From: Spirochaetaceae bacterium
Lineage (GTDB): Bacteria > Spirochaetota > Spirochaetia > SZUA-6 > Bin103
NCBI GenBank assembly: GCA_026710565.1
Contig: JAPOQV010000545.1
Location: 1-15,138 of the forward strand
Direction: 5' to 3'
Length of the DNA stretch: 15,138 nt
Below are positions 1 through 6,798 of this stretch, in pieces (position 1 is the first letter of the stretch; every line of letters begins with the position of its first letter). The translations under genes were made by a program, and so were the position numbers. Under the pieces are notes generated by a model. That model searched no databases. It was not told where the DNA came from and saw only the letters and a list, made by a program, of their open reading frames with translations.

Positions 1-413
1 CCCGGCGGGCACGCGCGCCGCGCGCCCGCGCCGTCGGATACCCTCCACCCACCAGCGGGTAGTCCGTGTGCCCCCCCGGCCGGCCCGGCGGGCGCCTCGC
101 CGTGCGCGCCTCCGGCACCTCGATCCACACCTCCGGGAACCCCCACGCCTCGTACCAATCGAGACAAGGTATGCACGGGGGCTTCGTGGTAGGAACTGAC
201 CGGATCGCAGATCCAGGCGGTCTCGGTGGCGGTGTCCCAGTATTCGAGTCGCATCTCGCAGTCGTCGAGTTGCTCGCGCGGCAGGCGGACCGGCTTGCAT
301 CCGGGGAAGTCGGCCGCTGACGGCGGCTGCGCGGCCGCGGGCCGTGGCGCCGGCGGCGCGGCGACGGGCGAACGGAGCGTGCGAACGGCAGCCATACCGG
401 CAACGGACGGCAT
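1..413 (-). pseudogene. Uma2-family (DUF820) nuclease-like pseudogene, internally deleted, runs off left edge
   Basis: Read leftward, one frame from the ATG at 413-411 (alternatives: ATG 395, GTG 452) gives an Ala/Pro-rich leader, then RLPREQLDDCEMRLEYWD and TATETAWICDP...SYHE (about 293-183). These resemble the N-terminal part of Uma2 proteins. At about 155-163 the similarity jumps to another frame, LDWYEAWGFPEVWIEVPE (about 163-110), the C-terminal Uma2 signature, followed by a degraded tail. By my recollection of the family, about 70 residues between these blocks, including the Asp/Glu core, are missing, and the joint is out of frame. The first frame stays open to the window edge but with unrelated residues. 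Uma2 proteins have a PD-(D/E)XK-like fold, are often highly multicopy, and mostly lack a proven function. Missing core plus frameshift argue for an inactive remnant. Family assignment is from recalled motifs, not a search. Confidence 0.6.
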
Positions 414-440
414 CCCATCGGCTGCTGCAAGCTCGGCTGC

Positions 441-717
441 CGTGCGCCGCACCTCTTCCTTCCGCTATCGCCTCGCGCAACTTCCTCAGCACGAACCCGC
501 ACTCCGTCGGATACTCCTCTTCCGCTATCGTCAGCATGTGCGGGCTTCTCCATCCGTTGCCGTACGCCGTGCCCTGGTCGAAAACCGCCAGCGCCGCTCC
601 AGCTCGTCCCGCCGCCGACTCGCCAAGCGCGGTATCTGGATGATGTGGCTGCGGTTATAGATGCCCTCCACCAGCCCTATGGACTTGACCTGCCTGATGG
701 TGGGCAGGGCAAGATAG
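441..717 (-). pseudogene. Unassigned coding remnant with one frameshift
   Basis: The minus strand here reads like protein in two joined frames. Bases 717 to about 592 give YLALPTIRQVKSIGLVEG, then YNRSHIIQIPRLASRRRDEL. From about 591 the sense passes to the next frame, ALAVFDQGTAYGNGWRSP, then HMLTIAEEEYPTECGFVLRK, down to about 441. GC-rich third positions and ordinary amino-acid composition continue across the switch, so a single-base indel near 590 would explain it. I do not recognise the family. The readable stretch stops almost exactly where the ATPase gene begins on the other strand, so an original gene may have been cut there by arrival of that module (inference). It could also be a chance open stretch. 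Confidence 0.3.
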
Positions 718-1839
718 GTGTCGATGAGCAACAGGGTCGAGCATCTCCATATCGCGGGATTCAGGTCGCTCGCGGACGTAGAGATCAAGGACTTGCCTGG
801 CGTCTCCGTACTGATCGGTGCCAACGGCTCGGGCAAGTCCAACCTGATCCGGTTCTTCGAGATGATGAGTTGGATGCTGAAGGCTCGCCGCCTGGAAGAG
901 TTCATCACGCTCCAGGGAGGAGCCGACGACCAGCTATTTCGGGGCGACAACGTCAGCCGGAGGATGGAGGCTACGGTGACCATGCGCACCGACGCGGGAC
1001 GGAACGAGTATCGATTCGCACTTGCGCATGCTCACCCTGACCGCTTCATGTTCATGGATGAAACGTTCCGTTTCAATCGTGCCTCGATCGACGAAGAGCA
1101 GGATTGGTTTCCCCTCGGTAGCGGCCATACGGAAGCGAGGATACTGGAAAGCGCCCAATCCGACGGGCCGGGCGCTCAGACCGCACGAGTCATCGTCACG
1201 CTGTTGCGGAACTGTTCGGTCTACCAGTTTCACGACACCTCCCCCGGATCGCGCTTCAAGACGAGGTGGGATGCCACCGACAACGCTCAACTGCGTTCGC
1301 ACGGCGGTAATCTTGGTGCCGTTCTCCTGCGGCTCGAACGGGAAGACATACGTCGTTTCGAGGTGATTTGCTATCACATCGGTCGGGTCCTGCCGGTCTT
1401 CGATCGCTTCGAGATGGAGGAGACCAACGGCACAGTGCGGCTTCGATGGAAGGCCAAGGGCACCGACAGCACGTTCGGAGCACATCTCACGTCCGACGGG
1501 TCGCTGCGTCTCTTCGCTCTCGTGACCCTGCTGAACCTGCCCGCCGAGATGCTCCCTGACGTGGTGTTGCTGGACGAACCCGAACTGGGCCTGCACCCGG
1601 CGGCGATCGGCTTGATCGCCGGAATGATCAAGCAGCGTTCCGTGGACCGGCAGGTCATCGTGGCCACCCAGTCGCCGCGGTTCGTGGACTCGTTCGATCT
1701 GGACGAGATTATCGTGCTGAATCTCCGCGATGCCAGGACCGAGTGTCGCAAGCTCAACCCTGAAGAATACCGGACCTGGATCGAAGAATACGCCCCAGGA
1801 GAGCTCTGGGAAAAGAACTTGCTTGGCGGCCGCCCGTGA
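718..1839 (+). CDS. AAA/ABC-type ATPase (COG4637/AAA_21-like), partner of DUF4276
   Basis: 373 aa from GTG 718; ATG 724 is equally possible and has AGGTG four bases upstream. The N-terminus (VEHLHIAGFRSL) is the typical first strand of RecF/OLD/SMC-like ATPases. Walker A is GANGSGKS (residues 34-41). A degenerate ABC signature, LTSDGSLR, lies at 257-264; Walker B is VVLLDEPELGLHP (282-294) with Glu287 as likely catalytic base; the switch motif is ATQSP (316-320). The central 60-240 segment is the lid region typical of this family, with no long coiled coil, so it is not SMC/Rad50 proper. The stop overlaps the next start (GTGA), so the two are probably translated together. Related ATPases pair with TOPRIM proteins in OLD/PARIS-like defence systems; a role here is inferred. 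The gene has visibly lower GC than the flanking metabolic genes, consistent with transfer. Confidence 0.87.
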   Translation: MSMSNRVEHLHIAGFRSLADVEIKDLPGVSVLIGANGSGKSNLIRFFEMMSWMLKARRLEEFITLQGGADDQLFRGDNVSRRMEATVTMRTDAGRNEYRFALAHAHPDRFMFMDETFRFNRASIDEEQDWFPLGSGHTEARILESAQSDGPGAQTARVIVTLLRNCSVYQFHDTSPGSRFKTRWDATDNAQLRSHGGNLGAVLLRLEREDIRRFEVICYHIGRVLPVFDRFEMEETNGTVRLRWKAKGTDSTFGAHLTSDGSLRLFALVTLLNLPAEMLPDVVLLDEPELGLHPAAIGLIAGMIKQRSVDRQVIVATQSPRFVDSFDLDEIIVLNLRDARTECRKLNPEEYRTWIEEYAPGELWEKNLLGGRP

Positions 1840-2420
1840 TCCGCTTGGCGATCGTGGTGGAAGGAGGGACCGAAGAGGAGTTCGTCAACAGGGTGATCGC
1901 TCCTCATCTGTGGGCACGCGGAGTTGATCCGAAGCCGATCCTGATGGGAGGCAACGTCACCGTCGATCGCCTCGCGTCGGAGATCGCCCACTTGCTCTGG
2001 TCGTTCGAACGCGTGACGTCCCTGGTCGATTTCTATGGATTTCGTGACAAGGGCGATGCGCCAAGGACAGAATTGCAGGAGCTTGTACATGATAAAGTCG
2101 ATCGTAAGATAGCCGGTAGTTATGATCGATCGAGGGCGTTCCCGTACGTCCAGCTACACGAATTCGAGAGCCTGCTGTTCTCCGACGTGACCACCTTTGG
2201 CGAGCTGCTGAACGCCCGTTCCGACCTGGTGGGGAGTCTCCAGGCGGTGAGAGCGAAGTTCGAGACTCCGGAAGACATCAACGACGACGTGAAGACCCAT
2301 CCAAGCAGACGCATCGAGGACTTGATGCCGGCGTATCAGAAAGCGGTCGACGGCCCCTTTCTGGCGGATCGCATGGGATTGTCCACGATCCGTGCCGCAT
2401 GCCCTCGATTCGACCAATGA
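1836..2420 (+). CDS. DUF4276 family protein (TOPRIM-like)
   Basis: 194 aa from GTG 1836, inside the 4-nt GTGA overlap with the ATPase stop. Motifs match DUF4276: VVEGGTEEEF (residues 7-16, Glu9 in the position of the TOPRIM glutamate), VDFYGF (64-69, Asp65 as the TOPRIM acidic residue) and LHEFESLLFSD (107-117). The C-terminus reads IRAACPRFDQ and then stops, slightly earlier than I expect for the family, where about 8-10 more residues commonly follow the CPxFD element; this may be natural variation or a late truncation. TOPRIM-fold partners of AAA ATPases act as nucleases in OLD proteins and in AriB of PARIS, but catalytic activity of DUF4276 is not established. Between 2050 and 2130 the base composition is noticeably AT-richer than in the neighbours, supporting recent acquisition. 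Confidence 0.85.
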   Translation: MIRLAIVVEGGTEEEFVNRVIAPHLWARGVDPKPILMGGNVTVDRLASEIAHLLWSFERVTSLVDFYGFRDKGDAPRTELQELVHDKVDRKIAGSYDRSRAFPYVQLHEFESLLFSDVTTFGELLNARSDLVGSLQAVRAKFETPEDINDDVKTHPSRRIEDLMPAYQKAVDGPFLADRMGLSTIRAACPRFDQ

Positions 2421-2496
2421 GTTGTGCGGATGGAGACCCTGGGATCTGGCCGCAGTCACGGCGGAGTGGACCGAAACAGACCCTGACCGGGGTGCC

Positions 2497-2535
2497 GGAT
2501 GTACGATCCGGATGTACGAGCCCGCTGTACGGTCC
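2497..2535. repeat. Three tandem 13-bp units with a GTAC core
   Basis: Units are GGATGTACGATCC (2497-2509), GGATGTACGAGCC (2510-2522) and CGCTGTACGGTCC (2523-2535). GTAC recurs at exactly 13-base spacing (2501, 2514, 2527) and each unit is close to a palindrome around it. The array lies in the 179-bp gap upstream of the dioxygenase-like gene, about 65 bases before its start. It could be an operator array or a small degenerate repeat; function is unknown. Confidence 0.6.
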
Positions 2536-2599
2536 GGTTAACCGCTCGGCACGAAAGCGTCCGGTTGGCCTGACTCGGCGGATCGGATAGCGTGCTGCC

Positions 2600-3418
2600 A
2601 TGCACACCGTGTCCGGCGGGCTGCGTGCGGACGACGTGGCGCGCTTCCACGCGTTCGGGTTTCTGGCGCTGCGCGGCCTGCTCTCGCGGGAGGAGGCCGA
2701 AGCGCTGCGCGCCGAGTGCGAGCAGCTCACCCTCGCCGAGAACCCGGGCTGGGACCGGACGTCCGCTGCCGGCGTGAACGGTCTCTGCGAGAAGGGCGAG
2801 CGTCACGCCCGGCTGCTGGACGACGACCGGGTGCACGACATCCCCCGCAAGCTGCTGGGCCACGACTTCCTCTACGAGGGCTCGGCCTGCAGTTGGTACG
2901 ACGGCGACACGCCCTGGCATGGCGGCAGCGGCGCGGTCACCTGGGCGGTGCCGCACATCAAGGTCGCGTTCTACCTGGACGACCTGGGCCCGGACGACGG
3001 CTGCCTGCGGGTGCTCCCCGGCGCCCATCGCAACTACCTGCGCATGATCGACGACCGCTGGTGCGACCCGCCGGACTACTTCCTGCCGGTCCGCAACCGC
3101 AATACGCGCGACGACTTCCGGCCGTGGGGGCTGGCCCCGGAGGAGGTCCCGCACGTCCTGCTGCCGACGCGGCCGGGCGACGTGCTGGTTTTCACCGAGG
3201 ACCTGCCGCACGCCGCGTTCGGCTCCAACGGACTGCGCGTACAGGTGGCGCTGTCGTTCCTGGCCAAGCCCAGGACCCCGCAGCAGATCGCCTACCTGCA
3301 CTCGCGCTCCGGATGGGGCGGCCCCATCGGCGCCCCCCGCGCCCTGCTGGAGTCCGGCAGCGAGCGGCGCCGGCGCATGGCCCAGGGGCTGGTGGACGTG
3401 GGTCTGGAGATCCTCTGA
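2600..3418 (+). CDS. Phytanoyl-CoA dioxygenase (PhyH) family protein with H-x-G iron motif
   Basis: 272 aa, the usual PhyH length. PhyH proteins are Fe(II)/2-oxoglutarate enzymes with a double-stranded beta-helix. Visible family features: LRADDVARFHAFGFLALRGL at the N-terminus, the DTPWH segment with His107, HIKVAFYLDDLGPDDGCLRV (119-138) then LPGAHR, and the C-terminal PGDVLVFTEDLPHAAFG with distal His204 and Arg213 for 2-oxoglutarate. The residue two after His107, normally the Asp ligand, is Gly109 (W-H-G-G). Loss of this carboxylate is known in Fe/2OG halogenases (SyrB2 has Ala, WelO5 has Gly) and also in dead paralogues. The substrate cannot be named. The ATG at 2600 lacks a clear Shine-Dalgarno. 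The gene is convergent with the M20 peptidase, 16 bp away. Confidence 0.85.
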   Translation: MHTVSGGLRADDVARFHAFGFLALRGLLSREEAEALRAECEQLTLAENPGWDRTSAAGVNGLCEKGERHARLLDDDRVHDIPRKLLGHDFLYEGSACSWYDGDTPWHGGSGAVTWAVPHIKVAFYLDDLGPDDGCLRVLPGAHRNYLRMIDDRWCDPPDYFLPVRNRNTRDDFRPWGLAPEEVPHVLLPTRPGDVLVFTEDLPHAAFGSNGLRVQVALSFLAKPRTPQQIAYLHSRSGWGGPIGAPRALLESGSERRRRMAQGLVDVGLEIL

Positions 3419-3434
3419 ACGGGCCCGACCCCGT

Positions 3435-4526
3435 TCACCCGAGCATCAGCGTCCGGCACACCTCGGCAAGCTTCTCCAGCTCGTCGATCGGCATCGACTC
3501 CTGGTTGGTGTGGATGTCCAGGTAGCCGACCGAGATCACGACCGTCGGCAGCCCCTTGGCGTTGAACTCGTTGGCGTCGCTGCCGCCGCAGGTGGTGGCA
3601 CGCCACGGCTCCAACCCCGCAGCCCGGATCGCCGCCTCCGCGCGCCGCACCGGCGCGTCGTCCTCGCCGAAGCGGTAGCCTTCCGTGCCGCCCAGCGACT
3701 CCACGTCGATGGAGCCGCCGAACGCCTCGGCGGCCTGCCGGCAGCAGTCCACCAGCGCCTCGCGGTGCGCACGGAACTTCTCCCGGTCCAGGCTGCGCAC
3801 CTGCAGGGTCAACGCAGCGTCCGGCGGGATGATGTTGGCCGCCTCCCCGCCGGTGAGCACGCCGGCGTTGGCCGTGGTCTCGCCGTCGATGCGGCCGAGC
3901 TGCATCCGGTCGATCGCACGCGCGGCCATCTGCAGCGCGCTGCGCCCCTCCTCCGGCTCCGTGCCGGCGTGCGCGGCGCGGCCGTGTAAATCGACGCGAA
4001 AGGTCTCCGCCGTCGGACCGGCCATGATGATGCCGCCCACGGGACCGTCCACGTCCGGCACGAACGCCATGCGCGAGCGCACCGGGGCGACGTCGAACGC
4101 CTTGGAGCCAATGTGACCCACGTCCTCGCCCACCGTGAACAGCACCTCGACCGGCGGATGCGGCACCCCCTCGGCCGCGATCGCCTCCACCGCCTCGACG
4201 ATGGCGGCCACCGCCGCCTTGTCGTCGGCGCCGAGCACGCTCGAGCCGTCGGTGTGCACGGCGCCGTCGCGGATCACCGGCTCCATGCCCGGGGTCGGCC
4301 GCACGGTGTCGGTATGCGCGCAGAGAAGCACGGGCTCCTCGCCCGCTCGCGTGCCCGACCCCGGCAGGAAACCCAGGACGTTGCGGTGCGGGTCCGCGTG
4401 AAGCCGGACCCCGGCCCGCTCCAGCTTGGGCCGCAGGGCGTCGATCACCGGATCCTCGTTCGGGTGATAGCTGTCGATGCGCAGGATCGCCAGGAACGTG
4501 TCGAGCAGTCGTTGGGAGTCGATCAT
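3435..4526 (-). CDS. M20 family metallopeptidase (PepT-like)
   Basis: 363 aa, complete. Likely a cytosolic di-zinc exopeptidase or amidohydrolase of the peptidase T-like branch. Ligands follow the M20 pattern: HTDT (His71, Asp73 catalytic Asp), GADD with bridging Asp101, VGEDVG with general base Glu134 and ligand Asp135, PDVDGPVG (Asp158), and the last ligand His339 in DIHTNQE. The dimerisation (lid) domain spans about 175-285 and includes HGRAAHAG with conserved His186. The start is fixed by a strong ribosome site: GAGGAG at 4537-4532, five bases from the ATG. It follows the phosphoesterase-propeller gene by 22 bp on the same strand, as last gene of the operon. Related enzymes cleave tripeptides or N-acylated amino acids; the substrate is not readable here. 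No signal peptide. Confidence 0.92.
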   Translation of the reverse strand: MIDSQRLLDTFLAILRIDSYHPNEDPVIDALRPKLERAGVRLHADPHRNVLGFLPGSGTRAGEEPVLLCAHTDTVRPTPGMEPVIRDGAVHTDGSSVLGADDKAAVAAIVEAVEAIAAEGVPHPPVEVLFTVGEDVGHIGSKAFDVAPVRSRMAFVPDVDGPVGGIIMAGPTAETFRVDLHGRAAHAGTEPEEGRSALQMAARAIDRMQLGRIDGETTANAGVLTGGEAANIIPPDAALTLQVRSLDREKFRAHREALVDCCRQAAEAFGGSIDVESLGGTEGYRFGEDDAPVRRAEAAIRAAGLEPWRATTCGGSDANEFNAKGLPTVVISVGYLDIHTNQESMPIDELEKLAEVCRTLMLG

Positions 4527-4531
4527 CTGGT

Positions 4532-4537
4532 CTCCTC
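4532..4537 (-). promoter_or_regulatory. Shine-Dalgarno of the M20 peptidase gene
   Basis: GAGGAG on the minus strand with a 5-nt spacer to the ATG at 4526-4524. It lies in the 22-bp gap after the phosphoesterase-propeller stop and supports that start. Confidence 0.75.
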
Positions 4538-4548
4538 GATGGCCGCGC

Positions 4549-6780
4549 TCATGACGCGAACCGGGTCAGGACCCCATCATAGGTGGCGATCAGCAAGCCG
4601 TCGCCGGTCGGCACCGGCGGCGCGGTGACGGGCGCCGACAGGCTCGCCTGCTCCACCACTCCACCCGTCCGCTGGTCGAGCACGTAGAGCCCGGCATCCA
4701 TGCCGCAGATCAGCACCCGGCCGCTCAAGGGGCCGCGGTCGGCGTACACCGGCGGCGCGATCACGCTGGCGATGCGGCGCTGGTGGGCGGCCATCTCCAG
4801 CGCGCCGGGGCCGGTCCGCATCTGCCAGAGCACCGCGCCCGTGTCCAGGCTCACGCAGAGGGCGCGACCGTCCAGTGCACCCAGGAACGCCCGATCGCCG
4901 GCGACCGCGATGCCGCTCACGAAGTTGACGGCGTAATCGGTCGGTCCCAGCACATCGCGACGCCACACCTCGGCACCGCTCATCGCCTCCACCATCACCA
5001 GCTTGTCGGGCTCGCCGCCACCGATCACCCGGTCGCCGACCGCGACCGGGGTCGACCACCAGTCCTGTGTCCCGGTCAGGCGGTACTCCCAGGCGATGCG
5101 GCCGTCGTCCAAGCGAACGCCCATGATCGACCGGCGCGGCACCAGCGCGATGAGCAGTCCCTCGTGGATGATCGGCCGTCCGAAGTGCCCCTGCTTGTCG
5201 CCCACCGGGTCGGCGATCAGATCCGGCGTCCCGCTGAAACGGGTGCACCAGCGCTCGGCACCGGTGGCCGCGTCGTAGGCGCCGTACCCGGACTTGGCGC
5301 CGACGGCGACCAGGCCGCGGGCGGCATCGTACGCCGGGGTCACGGCCACCCACCGGCCCGGATGGCCGGGCGTGTCGGTGTGCCAGCGTTCCCCGCCCGA
5401 CTCGGCATCGATACACAGCAGCCTGCCGGTCAACGACACCGCGAAGCAGTCACCGGCCGGCCCGCCGGTGACTCCCGCCCGTACCGAGGCGTCGGTGCGG
5501 GCGTGCCACAGCACCGCGCCGTCGCTCAGGCGCACGCGGCAGACCCCGCACCGCTCCACCCCGTTCTCATCCTGCAGCGGCACGAGCGCACCGGCATCCG
5601 CGCCGTCGCCGACGACGAGCATGGAGCCTCGATGGGCGTTGCCCGGCAGGCGGCAGCGCCACGCTTCGCGCAGGCCGGCCACGGCCGGCGGCGACGGCCG
5701 GCGCGGCATGCGGGTGCGCAGCGGCAGCAGCTCGCTCGTGAACCGCCCGCCTTCGCAGGTGATGAGCCGGTAGCCGCGCGGGCCGGTAGCGTTGTCCCCG
5801 AAGGACACTGACGGCGTGGAGAGGACGAGGGCTCCCCGGTACCGGAACGCCTTGCTGGCATGGGTGTGACCGTGCAGGACCAGCACGACGTGGTGCCGGG
5901 TCACCCGGTCGAGCCACTCGCGCGTCGGCGGCATGTGCGTACCGATCACGATCGGCCGCCCGGGCGGCTGCAGTGCCAGGTCGCTGTCGAGCCAGCGCTG
6001 CACGCGGATCCAGTCGTAGGCCGAGAACAGGAACGACTCGTTGCTCACCATGACGAAGTGGCAGCCGCCGAAATCGAAGCTGTAGTGCGTGGGACCGCAG
6101 ATCCGCTCGTAGTCGCCGGTGCAGGTGACGCCGAAGTTGCTGTCGGCCAGCCAATCGAGGCGACCGGTACGCCGCACCCCACGCCACTCATCGGCGCTCC
6201 GCCCGTGCAGGAACTCGTTGGTGTCATGGGCGCCGATGCCGGGCAGGACCGGCGTGGCCGCGGCGTCGGCGATGCGCCGGTATGCGTGGAGTTGCGCGGC
6301 CGTGCCGTAGTCGGTCAGGTCGCCGGTTGCCAGCATGAAGGCCGGCGCTCGTTCCCGTTCCGCCCCGTCGCGCTCGATGGCGGCGATGCTGGCGGCGAAC
6401 TCGTCGGGATCCGCCATGCCGTGGCCCGGCTCGCGCAGCCGGTCGTCGTCGTGCGTGACCACGTGCGGATCGGTGAGGTGGACGAACGAGAAGCGGTTCC
6501 CGGCGCCAGGCGGTTCGGCCGCCATGGCGAAATCCACGGCGAGGTCCGAACCGGAATCGCGCTCCTCGCCCGGGCGCGGCAGGAGATGCCAATTGTTCGG
6601 GCCCGGCCGGTATCCGTCCGGCGTGGTGACCGTCAGGTAGCGGTGCACCTCCGGCGCGAACTCCAGTTGGAACGAGCCGTCGGCGGCCGTCCGGGTGATC
6701 AGCTCACCGTTGGAGACCGGTACGCCCGCCAGCCCGCGCGAGCCATCGCACACGCGGCCGGGGGCGAATGCGTGATCCAA
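4549..6780 (-). CDS. Metallophosphoesterase fused to PQQ-like beta-propeller
   Basis: 743 aa, three modules. Residues 5-85 resemble the N-terminal beta domain of calcineurin-like phosphatases (MetallophosN: GRVCDGSRGLAGVPVSNG, TAADGSF). Residues 95-350 are the phosphoesterase: DPH (Asp104, His106), GDLTD (Asp154), GAHD (183-186), GTHMP (His282) and HGHTH (303-307). In GAHD the usual Asn of GNHD/E is Ala184, a metal or phosphate contact. Residues about 385-743 form a PQQ/quinoprotein-like propeller, with repeated blade ends such as GAVLWHARTD, GGERWHTD, GAERWCTRF, GRIAWEYRL, GAEVWRRDV and GAVLWQMRTG. The start is TTG 6780, 18 bp after and in frame with the aldolase stop; no ATG is nearby. No signal peptide is visible, unusual for a propeller of this type. 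The substrate is unknown; the propeller may be a binding platform rather than a PQQ enzyme. Confidence 0.86.
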   Translation of the reverse strand: MDHAFAPGRVCDGSRGLAGVPVSNGELITRTAADGSFQLEFAPEVHRYLTVTTPDGYRPGPNNWHLLPRPGEERDSGSDLAVDFAMAAEPPGAGNRFSFVHLTDPHVVTHDDDRLREPGHGMADPDEFAASIAAIERDGAERERAPAFMLATGDLTDYGTAAQLHAYRRIADAAATPVLPGIGAHDTNEFLHGRSADEWRGVRRTGRLDWLADSNFGVTCTGDYERICGPTHYSFDFGGCHFVMVSNESFLFSAYDWIRVQRWLDSDLALQPPGRPIVIGTHMPPTREWLDRVTRHHVVLVLHGHTHASKAFRYRGALVLSTPSVSFGDNATGPRGYRLITCEGGRFTSELLPLRTRMPRRPSPPAVAGLREAWRCRLPGNAHRGSMLVVGDGADAGALVPLQDENGVERCGVCRVRLSDGAVLWHARTDASVRAGVTGGPAGDCFAVSLTGRLLCIDAESGGERWHTDTPGHPGRWVAVTPAYDAARGLVAVGAKSGYGAYDAATGAERWCTRFSGTPDLIADPVGDKQGHFGRPIIHEGLLIALVPRRSIMGVRLDDGRIAWEYRLTGTQDWWSTPVAVGDRVIGGGEPDKLVMVEAMSGAEVWRRDVLGPTDYAVNFVSGIAVAGDRAFLGALDGRALCVSLDTGAVLWQMRTGPGALEMAAHQRRIASVIAPPVYADRGPLSGRVLICGMDAGLYVLDQRTGGVVEQASLSAPVTAPPVPTGDGLLIATYDGVLTRFAS

Positions 6781-6798
6781 CGGGGCGCGGCCGGCCCG

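Noticed and set aside
459..530. 12-base direct repeat cttccgctatcg at 459-470 and 519-530, exactly 60 bases apart
   Set aside because: Only two copies, within remnant coding sequence where it encodes two Ile-Ala-Glu stretches; most likely coincidence or coding constraint, not an array.
66..660. Small plus-strand open frames before the ATPase
   Set aside because: Arg/Ser/Ala-rich with no ribosome sites; the minus strand of the same DNA carries Uma2-like motifs.
3419..3434. Possible terminator in the 16-bp gap between the convergent dioxygenase and M20 genes
   Set aside because: GC-rich, but no hairpin with a T-run on either strand; too short to support a call.
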